Below, in pieces: positions 1 through 5,786 of a stretch of 5,786 nucleotides of DNA. A program made the translations under genes and the position numbers. Source of the stretch: an uncultured Cytophagaceae bacterium (GTDB lineage Bacteria; Bacteroidota; Bacteroidia; Cytophagales; Spirosomataceae); contig CAILUB010000199.1 of assembly GCA_903837305.1 (NCBI GenBank), positions 1 through 5,786 of the forward strand. The letters run 5' to 3'. The notes under the pieces were generated by a model, which was given only the letters and a program-made list of their open reading frames with translations, made no database searches and was not told the DNA's origin. The number at the start of each line of letters is the position of its first letter. Position 1 is the stretch's first letter.

Positions 1-320
1 AGATCTATAATATGGAGAAGAATTTAGGTATTTTAAGTGCTATCGCACGTATCGCTCCCATGTTTGGATTCTTAGGTACTGTTACGGGTATGATTCGTAC
101 GTTCCACAACATCTCCATCTCTAATAAAATTGATATTTCAACGATTGCTGGTGGTATTTATGAGAAAATGGTGACTTCAGCATCTGGATTGATTGTAGGT
201 ATCATTGCTTACGTGTTGTATACTTTATTGACAACTATGATTGATCGCACGATTAATAAAATGGAAATTACAGCGATTGATTTCTTAGATATTCTTCACA
301 AACCAGCGTCTAAAGCCTAA
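1..320 (+). CDS. exbB: ExbB/TolQ/MotA-family proton channel subunit, C-terminal part (5' end outside window)
   Basis: This is the C-terminal end of an inner-membrane proton-channel subunit. ExbB-type proteins form a pentamer around ExbD and use the proton motive force to energise TonB-dependent outer-membrane transport or a Tol-like system. The frame is open from base 3 with no stop upstream, so the ATG at base 12 is an internal methionine and the true start is to the left. The visible part opens with a cytoplasmic helix end. A membrane segment follows with the family signature GFLGTVTGMI (about bases 66-95), including the Thr of GTV that lines the channel in E. coli ExbB. A second membrane segment (SGLIVGIIAYVLYTLL, about 183-230) and a short charged tail complete it. 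exbD starts 4 bases after the stop, which supports the pairing. TolQ or another ExbB paralogue cannot be excluded from this fragment. Confidence 0.88.
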   Translation, partial: IYNMEKNLGILSAIARIAPMFGFLGTVTGMIRTFHNISISNKIDISTIAGGIYEKMVTSASGLIVGIIAYVLYTLLTTMIDRTINKMEITAIDFLDILHKPASKA

Positions 321-324
321 TTCG

Positions 325-726
325 ATGAATTTCAGAAAAAGAGCCAGAGAAGCATCAGAAGTAGAAACAGGAGCCCTTGCGGATATCCTTTTCTTTCTAT
401 TGATGTTCTTTTTAATGATTTCGACGCTAGCTTCTCCGGATGCAATTAAATTGCTTTTACCAGAAACAGCTAAACCAATGCCTACGCCTGCCAATGAAGT
501 GATTCGTTTGACGGTGGATGAGCAGCTAAATTATTATATTGATGATCGTTTAGTGGATGTTGCGAATTTAGAAGCAGAATTGTCGAATGAAGTGACTTCT
601 AAAAAAGCCGTCACTTTAGTAGTGCGAATGGATCGCAACCAGACAGTACAAGAATTAACCAATATATATGACCTGGCAGCTAAATTGAAGTTGTCTATGG
701 TGATGGCTGCGGAGAAGAAAAAATAG
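325..726 (+). CDS. exbD: ExbD/TolR-family biopolymer transport protein
   Basis: This 133-residue protein is the expected partner of the upstream ExbB. It has a short basic cytoplasmic N-terminus (residues 1-13) and one membrane helix (about residues 18-38, ALADILFFLLMFFLMISTL). Asp20 at the start of that helix matches the essential protonatable aspartate of ExbD/TolR. A periplasmic domain follows (about 45-128), with the family pattern of a VVRMD strand and then a helix (about residues 98-120). ExbD binds inside the ExbB pentamer and couples proton flow to TonB-like work at the cell envelope. The length is normal for the family. The start ATG is the first in frame and lies 4 bases after the exbB stop, with no Shine-Dalgarno sequence, as is usual in Bacteroidota. 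Many Bacteroidota loci carry two exbD copies, but only one is seen here, followed directly by a DUF421 gene. No tonB gene lies in the window. Confidence 0.92.
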   Translation: MNFRKRAREASEVETGALADILFFLLMFFLMISTLASPDAIKLLLPETAKPMPTPANEVIRLTVDEQLNYYIDDRLVDVANLEAELSNEVTSKKAVTLVVRMDRNQTVQELTNIYDLAAKLKLSMVMAAEKKK

Positions 727-730
727 TAAT

Positions 731-1243
731 ATGGAAGGCTATGTGATCATCGCCCTCAAATCAATAGCCGTTTACGTGTTCATCGTAGCGGCTATTCGTG
801 TTTTTGGGAAGAAAGAGTTTGCGCAATTATCGGTGGTTGATGTGGTTTTCATCTTATTGATATCTAATTCCGTTCAGACAGCAATGGTAGGGGATGATAC
901 GAGTTTATCCGGCGGTTTAGTGGCAGCTTTGGCCTTATTTGCCATGAATTATGTTTTTAAGCGTATTTCTTTAGGTAGTGAATCAATGAGTAAAGTGATA
1001 GATGGGGAGCCAGTTATGTTGATTTATAATGGCGAAGTTCGCCCAAATTCCTTGAAGGAAGCTTCCATTTCATTAGAGCAATTGAAGGCAGTCGTGAGGG
1101 AACATGGTGTGGAAGAAATTAGTGATGTAAACTTGGCCATCTTCGAAGTAGATGGAAATATTTCCGTTTTAAGTGATAATTATCGGAATTTGACCAAAAG
1201 AAAACGAAAAGGACACCGCATTCTTGGGCAAAATACGGCCTAA
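731..1243 (+). CDS. DUF421/YetF-family membrane protein
   Basis: This 170-residue protein fits the DUF421 family (YetF/YdfS of Bacillus, YcaP of E. coli). The N-terminal half holds about three membrane segments: about 4-23, 34-50 and 60-76. They contain the family-typical stretches RVFGKKEFAQLSVVDVV (about 23-39) and SNSVQTAMVGDDTSLSGGL (about 45-63). The C-terminal half is a small alpha/beta domain with the typical pattern VIDGEPVMLIYNGEV, then a helix with ISLEQLKAVVREHGV, then FEVDGNISVL. A basic tail (KRKRKGHR) ends it. It is shorter than the roughly 230-residue Bacillus and E. coli members. The biochemical role of the family is poorly defined; Bacillus members have been linked to spore properties and the envelope, which does not transfer here. 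The start lies 4 bases after the exbD stop, so co-transcription with exbBD is likely and suggests an envelope function. That functional link is inference only. Confidence 0.88.
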   Translation: MEGYVIIALKSIAVYVFIVAAIRVFGKKEFAQLSVVDVVFILLISNSVQTAMVGDDTSLSGGLVAALALFAMNYVFKRISLGSESMSKVIDGEPVMLIYNGEVRPNSLKEASISLEQLKAVVREHGVEEISDVNLAIFEVDGNISVLSDNYRNLTKRKRKGHRILGQNTA

Positions 1244-1256
1244 AATCGTATATTTG
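1224..1256 (+). promoter_or_regulatory. Putative Bacteroidota-type promoter for thrAB
   Basis: TATATTTG at 1249-1256 matches the Bacteroidota -7 element TAnnTTTG exactly. A TTG at 1224-1226 lies 22 bases upstream, inside the 17-23 base spacing described for the -33 element in Flavobacterium. The -33 half falls in the 3' end of the DUF421 gene. Transcription would start near 1260-1263, giving a leader of about 50 bases before the thrA ATG. That leader holds only a weak 5-bp hairpin (TCTCA 1265-1269 with TGAGA 1284-1288) and no sign of a threonine-rich leader peptide or riboswitch. Feedback control of the pathway is therefore more likely to act on the enzyme. The call rests on motif match and position. 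Confidence 0.6.
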
Positions 1257-1309
1257 CACCTATATCTCAGCTGTTTGTAGAGTTGAGAATCATTTTGTTT
1301 TCTTAATTA

Positions 1310-3772
1310 ATGGAAAAAATCCTAAAATTCGGTGGGACCAGTTGTGGTAGCATTGAAAGTATTCAATCCGTTTTGACAATCATTGAGTCAAACGGAAAAT
1401 CCTCCTCAGATTTTGCTGTTGTCTTTTCTGCGATGAGCGGTGTGACGAATCATTTGTTAGAAGCGGGCATGCTGGCAGCTCAGCCGAAAAGCACCGTAAA
1501 TACCTTGATTGAGACGATTGAAACACGTCATTTTGATATCATTAAGCACTTTATTCCCGTTGCGGGACAAAGCCAAGTGATCGCACATGTACGCACTTTA
1601 GTCAATGAATTACGTGATGTATTGAAAGGAATTAATTTGATCAAGGAGATCTCGCCTAAGACGTCTGATTCATTAGTTAGTTTTGGAGAACGGTTATCGA
1701 CGTATTTAATTTACGCTATTTTACAACAAAAAGGTCTTCCAGTTGTCTATGTAGATGCGCGGGAGATTATTAAAACGAACAGTGCTTTTAGTCACTCTGA
1801 AGTTGACTTTGCTGTCACTAATCCGTTGATTTCTAGTTATTTCGAAGCTAATAAGGGTAAAATTGGTTTAGTCACAGGTTTTATTGCGTCTAATGCTAAA
1901 GGTGATACAACGACTTTAGGTCGCGGTGGTTCTGATTATACTGCTTCGGTGATTGGAGCTGCTTTAGGGGTAAAAGAGATTGAGATTTGGACGGATGTAG
2001 ACGGAATGATGACAGCAGATCCGCGCAAAGTGAAATCAGCTTTTACGATTCCTTCCATATCTTATGCGGAAGCAATGGAATTGACCCATTTTGGAGCAAA
2101 AGTGATTTATCCTCCTTCTTTACAGCCTGCTTTTGCTAAAAACATTCCGATTCGGGTTTTGAATACCTTTAATCCGACTTTTGAAGGTACCGTAGTTAGT
2201 AAAGAACCTACGGGGAGTCCTTACATCATCACGGGAATTTCGTCGATAGACCAGCTAGCGTTGGTTAATTTGCAAGGTTCTGGGATGATAGGTGTGGCTG
2301 GTGTTTCTGCTAAACTATTTACAGTTTTAGCCCGCGAAAAAATATCAGTTGTCTTGATTTCTCAAGCCTCTTCTGAGCATAGTATTTGTTTTGCCATCGA
2401 TCCTTCTGTGGCGGATAAGGTGCGAAAAATAGTAGAAAAGGAATTTGCGGCTGAGATCGTGACGGGAGATATTGAGGGAGTAGATATCCAAAAAGAACTT
2501 TCTGTGATTGCTGTGGTAGGTGAGGGGATGCGTAAGCATACCGGTGTGAGTGGGAAATTATTCTCTTCTTTGGGAAAAAACGGGATCAATATTGTCGCTA
2601 CTGCGCAGGGTTCTTCTGAGTTAAATATTTCAGTTGTGATTGAAAATAAAGACCTTTCCAAGGCTTTGAATGTCATTCACGAGACCTTTTTCTTCTCTCA
2701 GATTAGAACATTACATCTCTTTTTAGTGGGAGCTGGTTTGATAGGAAAGACTTTATTAGCGCAAATTATTGGTCAAGAGCATTATTTGGCCAAATACAAA
2801 GGCATTAAAATCCGTTTAACGGGAATCGCGAATAGTCGTAAGCAAATCATTAAAGAAGAGGGAATTGAGTTAGATCAAGCTTTACACCTATTAGATTCAG
2901 TGGGCGAACCGGCTGATTTAGCTGAATTTATTGCTCGAATAAAAGCATTGAACTTGCCGAATTCCATTTTCGCTGATTGTACAGCGAGTAAAGAAATTTA
3001 TACGAATTACTTAGGTTTATTTCAGTCTAATATTTCGGTAGTTACGCCTAATAAGGTAGCTAATTCTGGTCCGTATGATTTATATGCGCAATTGCATCAA
3101 ACGGCTTTTGCTAAAGGAGTTAAGTTCCTATATGAGACGAATGTAGGGGCTGGATTGCCCGTTATAAATACCTTGCAAGGGCTAATTGCTTCGGGTGATC
3201 GCTTTGAGAAAATTGAAGGAATTTTATCCGGTACTTTATCTTTCTTATTTAATCAGTTCACCCCTGGAAAGTCTTTTGGCGAAGTTTTACGTAAAGCTAA
3301 ACAAAAGGGGTATACGGAACCGGATCCACGCGAAGATTTAAGTGGGATGGATGTGGCGCGTAAAATCTTGATTTTAAGCCGCGAGATTGGATTGAAATTA
3401 GAATTCTCTGATGTTACCATTGAAAAGATTATTCCTCCGGCCTGTGAAGCGGCTCCTTCAGTGGATGCTTTCTTTGAGGAGATTGATAAAGCCAATGATT
3501 TCTTTGAGATATTAGTGAATGAGGCAGCGACCAAAGGTGAAGTATTGCGCTATATCGCTTGTTTAGAGGATCAAAAAATTACCATAGGTTTGCGTTCTGT
3601 AGGACCAGCACACCCATTCTACCAAATGGATGGGGCTGACAATGTAATAGCCTTTACAACAAAGCGTTACCATGATCGTCCTTTAGTCATAAAAGGTCCT
3701 GGAGCAGGAGCCGAGGTGACAGCATCGGGTGTTTTTGCAGATATAGTATCTATTGGTAGCCACCTCTCATAA
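1310..3772 (+). CDS. thrA: Bifunctional aspartokinase/homoserine dehydrogenase (ThrA type)
   Basis: This cytoplasmic fused enzyme catalyses the first and third steps from aspartate to homoserine: phosphorylation of aspartate, and NAD(P)H-dependent reduction of aspartate semialdehyde. Its 820 residues equal the length of E. coli ThrA. Domain order is an aspartokinase (about 1-300), two ACT domains (about 308-375 and 396-460), then homoserine dehydrogenase (about 467-820). Kinase motifs are KFGGTS (6-11), SFGERLS (124-130), GRGGSDY (204-210) and VDGMMTADPR (230-239). The dehydrogenase has the nucleotide-binding GAGLIG (474-479), TPNKVA, YETNVGAGLPVI (608-619) and GYTEPDP (667-673). Glu670, Asp681 and Lys685 match by spacing the substrate and catalytic residues of yeast homoserine dehydrogenase (Glu208, Asp219, Lys223). 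The ACT pair suggests feedback inhibition by threonine, as in E. coli ThrA. Cys12 follows KFGGTS where Val is common. The start is the first ATG in frame and puts KFGGTS at the usual distance from the N-terminus. thrB follows after one base. Confidence 0.97.
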   Translation: MEKILKFGGTSCGSIESIQSVLTIIESNGKSSSDFAVVFSAMSGVTNHLLEAGMLAAQPKSTVNTLIETIETRHFDIIKHFIPVAGQSQVIAHVRTLVNELRDVLKGINLIKEISPKTSDSLVSFGERLSTYLIYAILQQKGLPVVYVDAREIIKTNSAFSHSEVDFAVTNPLISSYFEANKGKIGLVTGFIASNAKGDTTTLGRGGSDYTASVIGAALGVKEIEIWTDVDGMMTADPRKVKSAFTIPSISYAEAMELTHFGAKVIYPPSLQPAFAKNIPIRVLNTFNPTFEGTVVSKEPTGSPYIITGISSIDQLALVNLQGSGMIGVAGVSAKLFTVLAREKISVVLISQASSEHSICFAIDPSVADKVRKIVEKEFAAEIVTGDIEGVDIQKELSVIAVVGEGMRKHTGVSGKLFSSLGKNGINIVATAQGSSELNISVVIENKDLSKALNVIHETFFFSQIRTLHLFLVGAGLIGKTLLAQIIGQEHYLAKYKGIKIRLTGIANSRKQIIKEEGIELDQALHLLDSVGEPADLAEFIARIKALNLPNSIFADCTASKEIYTNYLGLFQSNISVVTPNKVANSGPYDLYAQLHQTAFAKGVKFLYETNVGAGLPVINTLQGLIASGDRFEKIEGILSGTLSFLFNQFTPGKSFGEVLRKAKQKGYTEPDPREDLSGMDVARKILILSREIGLKLEFSDVTIEKIIPPACEAAPSVDAFFEEIDKANDFFEILVNEAATKGEVLRYIACLEDQKITIGLRSVGPAHPFYQMDGADNVIAFTTKRYHDRPLVIKGPGAGAEVTASGVFADIVSIGSHLS

Positions 3773-3773
3773 T

Positions 3774-4709
3774 ATGGAAAAGATTCGTGTATATGCTCCA
3801 GCTACGGTAGCTAATGTGGCTTGTGGATTTGATATCTTTGGATTTGCGGTGAATCATCCTGGTGATGAAGTCGTGTTAGAAAAGAAATCAACACCCGGAA
3901 TTATCATAAAAGAAATTACAGGTGATGACGGTAGATTACCCAAGGCTGTAGAGAAAAATACGGCTGGGATAGCGATCCAGAAATTCTTAGCTCATATTGG
4001 TCGTGAAGACCAAGGCTTTGAATTGTCGCTTCACAAAGATATGCCTTTAGGTTCTGGATTAGGTTCCTCTGCCGCTTCCGCTGTAGCAGGCGTTTTTGCT
4101 GCAAATGAACTAATGGGCCGCCCTTTATCTCAAAAAGACCTCTTGCCCTTCGCGATGGAAGGCGAGCGCGTCGCCTGCGGCTCCGCGCACGCGGACAATG
4201 TAGGACCCTCGTTATTAGGAGGCTTTATCATTATTCGCTCCTATGATCCTTTAGATATCATTCAAATACCCGTACCATCCGATTTGTTCGCCAGTATAGT
4301 TCATCCACAAATCGAGGTGAATACCAAAGATGCCCGTGGAATCTTAAATAAAGAAATCTCTTTATCTACCACCATTACCCAAATGGGGAATGTAGCAGGA
4401 CTTGTCGCAGGCCTTTTATTGCCTGATTATGAGTTAATTGGTCGTTCCTTAGTGGATGTGATCATCGAACCCTCTCGTGCAATCTTGATCCCTGGTTTTG
4501 CCGAAGTAAAGGCTGCTGCTATTGCAAAAGGCGCGTTAGGCTGCTCTATTTCAGGTTCCGGACCTTCCTTGTTTGCCTTATCGAAAGGCGAAGAAACGGC
4601 CCAAAATGTAGCCAAAGCCATGGCCGCAGTATTTACTGCCATAGGTATCGGTTCAGAGCAATATGTCTCTCAAATCAATCAGAAAGGCCCTATTATTTTA
4701 CCTGACTAA
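3774..4709 (+). CDS. thrB: Homoserine kinase (GHMP family)
   Basis: Homoserine kinase phosphorylates homoserine with ATP to O-phosphohomoserine, the substrate of threonine synthase. The 311 residues match the usual length (310 in E. coli). The N-terminus IRVYAPATVANVACGFDIFG is typical. The GHMP phosphate-binding loop is at 90-102 (MPLGSGLGSSAAS), the conserved segment GERVACGSAHADN at 130-142, and the C-terminal glycine-rich motif GCSISGSGPS at 256-265. The ATG at 3774 is preferred because it gives the family N-terminus. An in-frame TTG at 3753 would add seven residues encoded inside the end of thrA. The start lies one base after the thrA stop, so the two genes should be co-transcribed and probably translationally coupled. 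Codons for residues 130-141 are unusually G+C-rich (see the separate entry). The stop overlaps that of the convergent recombinase gene, and thrC does not follow. Confidence 0.96.
   Translation: MEKIRVYAPATVANVACGFDIFGFAVNHPGDEVVLEKKSTPGIIIKEITGDDGRLPKAVEKNTAGIAIQKFLAHIGREDQGFELSLHKDMPLGSGLGSSAASAVAGVFAANELMGRPLSQKDLLPFAMEGERVACGSAHADNVGPSLLGGFIIIRSYDPLDIIQIPVPSDLFASIVHPQIEVNTKDARGILNKEISLSTTITQMGNVAGLVAGLLLPDYELIGRSLVDVIIEPSRAILIPGFAEVKAAAIAKGALGCSISGSGPSLFALSKGEETAQNVAKAMAAVFTAIGIGSEQYVSQINQKGPIILPD
4161..4194. other. Short G+C-rich, palindrome-rich patch inside thrB
   Basis: In these 34 bases 29 are G or C (about 85%), while the surrounding gene is clearly A/T-leaning. The codons are nearly all G/C-ending (GGC, GAG, CGC, GTC, GCC, TGC, TCC, GCG, CAC), unlike the rest of thrB and thrA. 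Two inverted repeats lie within it: GGCGA/TCGCC with a 5-base loop (4161-4175) and CCGCG/CGCGG with a 2-base loop (4183-4194). The encoded residues GERVACGSAHA belong to a conserved homoserine kinase segment, so protein function is not disturbed. Whether the patch reflects an RNA or DNA structure, local conversion from G+C-rich DNA, or chance is not known. Confidence 0.5.
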
Positions 4710-5575
4710 GCTTTCGGGTGCGCTTGTAGGTAAATTGCCTTCATTTTTTCCATTGAATTATGGGTATAGACTTGTGTTGCAGCTAGGTTCGCGTGTCCCA
4801 ATAATTCCTTGATGGCATTCAAATCAGCCCCTTTATTCAGTAAATGCGTAGCGTAAGTATGGCGTAACACGTGTGGGGATAACTTCTCTAACTGGCTATA
4901 TTCCCCTAGATTTTTCTTCACTAAACGCTGTACAAACATCGGGTACAGGGGTTCTCCTTTATCGGTGAGTAGTAAATTAGGGTGTTCTATTATGCAGAAG
5001 CTGCGATAAGTTGCTATTAAGTCAATGAGTAGTCCAGGTATAGGGATAACCCTTTCTTTATTGCGCTTTCCAATAACTCGGATCGTTTTTGCTGCTAGAT
5101 TGACTTGGTTGTTTTGCAGTGAAATTAATTCTGCTAGCCGAATGCCTGTTCCATAGAGCAGAAATAGAATGAGTTCGTCTCTAGCTTCGCTAAAATTCGA
5201 AGCTATTTTTCGGTTTTCCACCAGGTTTTCCATTTCTGATTCACGTACAAATTGGGGGATTTTCTTGGTGGTTTTGACCATCCGGATGGAGCTCATTGGG
5301 TTTTCCTCCATTTTCCCCGTGCGTAATAGGTACTTATAGAAGGTACGAAGTGTAGCTAATTTGCGGTTGATGCTGCGGTTTTGGATAGAATCATCAGATA
5401 AGCTGATGAGCCATTTGCGAATGGTTAACGCTTTAACTTGTAGGAGTTCAGCAGGTGCTATGAAAGCTATAAACTGTTCTAAGTCAGTGGAGTAGGAGGT
5501 AATCGTGTGCGAACTGAGGCGCCTTTCGATGGACAGGTGGTCCAAAAAAAAATTGACTAATTCACGATTCATCAT
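4706..5575 (-). CDS. xerC: Tyrosine recombinase, XerC/XerD type
   Basis: This 289-residue enzyme is a Xer-type site-specific recombinase. Such enzymes resolve chromosome dimers at dif through a covalent 3'-phosphotyrosine intermediate. The N-terminal SAM-like DNA-binding domain covers about residues 2-87 (FLDHLSIERRLSSHTITSY). The catalytic domain runs from about 107 to 285 with a complete active site: Arg146 (in GTGIR), Lys170 (VIGKRNKERVIPI), His235 and Arg238 (HVLRHTYATHLL), His261 (ELLGHA) and nucleophile Tyr270 (QVYTH). Length is normal and no mobile-element genes flank it, so a housekeeping Xer is more likely than a phage integrase. XerC rather than XerD is a guess from its place beside rpsU. 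Two adjacent ATG codons (5575 and 5572) could start it, and both lie within a terminator-like hairpin. It is read in the same direction as rpsU, 37 bases after the rpsU stop. Confidence 0.9.
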   Translation of the reverse strand: MMNRELVNFFLDHLSIERRLSSHTITSYSTDLEQFIAFIAPAELLQVKALTIRKWLISLSDDSIQNRSINRKLATLRTFYKYLLRTGKMEENPMSSIRMVKTTKKIPQFVRESEMENLVENRKIASNFSEARDELILFLLYGTGIRLAELISLQNNQVNLAAKTIRVIGKRNKERVIPIPGLLIDLIATYRSFCIIEHPNLLLTDKGEPLYPMFVQRLVKKNLGEYSQLEKLSPHVLRHTYATHLLNKGADLNAIKELLGHANLAATQVYTHNSMEKMKAIYLQAHPKA

Positions 5576-5590
5576 CGAAATTAGTCAATT
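5544..5590 (-). terminator. Terminator-like hairpin and T-tract spanning the recombinase start codon
   Basis: AATTGACTAATT (5551-5562) and its perfect reverse complement AATTAGTCAATT (5579-5590) form a 12-bp inverted repeat with 16 bases between the arms. Read on the minus strand, an inner 4-bp stem (CGAT/ATCG) can stack above it around a GATGA loop. The stem is followed at once by seven more T residues (5550-5544), nine in a row counting the stem end. The hairpin begins 22 bases after the rpsU stop, the usual place for an intrinsic terminator. The stem is A/T-rich (two G-C pairs), so it may be a weak terminator. It overlaps the recombinase gene: both candidate ATGs lie in the apical part, and the 3' arm plus T-tract encode about residues 5-11. 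On the plus strand no T-tract follows, so it would act only leftward. Confidence 0.6.
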
Positions 5591-5612
5591 CCTTTAAAGA
5601 TTGTATAGGAAA

Positions 5613-5786
5613 TTAGTTATTAATATTTCCGTAAGTGATTTGCTTGTAAGCAGCACGAATCATTTCTTTACGACGTCCTACAGAAGGTTTTTCGAAAGCA
5701 GATCTTCTACGTAGTTCTTTCACTACACCTGTTTTTTCAAATTTCTTCTTAAAGCGCTTTAAAGCTTTATCAATTGATTCGTTCTC
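5613..5786 (-). CDS. rpsU: 30S ribosomal protein S21, C-terminal part (N-terminus outside window)
   Basis: Reading leftward from the window edge, 57 codons and a TAA stop (5615-5613) encode the bulk of ribosomal protein S21. This is a small basic component of the 30S subunit near the mRNA exit region, with a part in translation initiation. The visible protein begins ENESIDKALKRFKKKFEK and continues with ELRRRSAFEKPSVGRRKEMIRAAYK, matching the Bacteroidota form of S21. Full S21 in this group is about 64 residues, so only a handful of N-terminal residues, the start codon and the promoter lie beyond base 5786. A terminator-like hairpin follows the stop after 22 bases, then the recombinase gene in the same direction. 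Confidence 0.95.
   Translation of the reverse strand, partial: ENESIDKALKRFKKKFEKTGVVKELRRRSAFEKPSVGRRKEMIRAAYKQITYGNINN

Noticed and set aside
12..14. ATG at base 12 as the start of the ExbB gene
   Set aside because: The frame is open to the left edge and the protein from here lacks the first membrane helix and most of the cytoplasmic part of the family, so this Met is internal.
1265..1288. Hairpin in the thrA leader as an attenuator
   Set aside because: The stem is only 5 bp, with no T-tract after it, no competing stem and no leader peptide with threonine codons.
2345..2676. Minus-strand open frames within thrA (also 3253-3534) and within thrB (3916-4104, 4427-4642)
   Set aside because: They lie opposite strongly conserved enzyme genes, resemble no known family and have no start context, so they are antisense shadows.
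3753..3773. TTG at 3753 as the thrB start
   Set aside because: It would add seven residues overlapping the end of thrA; the ATG at 3774 gives the normal homoserine kinase N-terminus.
4729..4749. Plus-strand terminator after thrB (GGTAAATTGCC followed by a T-tract)
   Set aside because: The stem is only about 3 bp and the sequence is explained as recombinase coding sequence on the other strand.
4706..5575. Recombinase as the integrase of a mobile element
   Set aside because: No attachment-site repeats, cargo genes, transposon ends or tRNA target are visible, and the short Xer-like length beside rpsU fits a housekeeping Xer protein.
5551..5590. Inverted repeat read as a dif site or recombinase binding site
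   Set aside because: dif sites have about 11-bp imperfect arms around a 6-8 base centre. Here the arms are perfect, the spacing is 16 bases and a T-tract follows, which fits an RNA hairpin better.

Overview
The window looks like ordinary chromosome from an AT-rich member of the Bacteroidota (Cytophagales/Flavobacteriia-like). Four things point there. Start codons have no clear Shine-Dalgarno sequence and lie in A/T-rich contexts. A TTG/TAnnTTTG-type promoter sits before thrA. The small ribosomal protein S21 has the Bacteroidota form, with a Xer recombinase beside it. An ExbB/ExbD pair is present. No prophage, insertion sequence, CRISPR array, tRNA, rRNA or defence cassette was seen.

Layout, left to right. 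Bases 1-1243 (+ strand) hold a tight cluster: the C-terminal end of an ExbB/TolQ-type proton-channel subunit (its start lies outside the window), a single ExbD, and a small DUF421/YetF-family membrane protein, with gaps of only 4 bases. After a 66-base gap with a likely promoter come two threonine-pathway genes. These are an 820-residue fused aspartokinase/homoserine dehydrogenase (thrA, 1310-3772) and, one base after its stop, homoserine kinase (thrB, 3774-4709). Together they cover the first, third and fourth steps from aspartate to threonine. Threonine synthase (thrC) does not follow.

The right-hand part is on the minus strand. rpsU (5613-5786, N-terminus outside the window) reads leftward into a XerC/XerD-type tyrosine recombinase (4706-5575). 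The recombinase converges on thrB so closely that the two stop codons overlap.

The most unusual structure is a perfect 12-bp inverted repeat followed by a T-tract (5544-5590, read on the minus strand). It has the form and position of an intrinsic terminator for rpsU, yet its apical part contains the recombinase start codons and its 3' arm and T-tract are the first codons of the recombinase. This suggests that recombinase expression depends on read-through and/or translation-coupled unfolding. A second local oddity is a 34-base patch of about 85% G+C inside thrB. I found no convincing sign of a wholly new multi-gene system.
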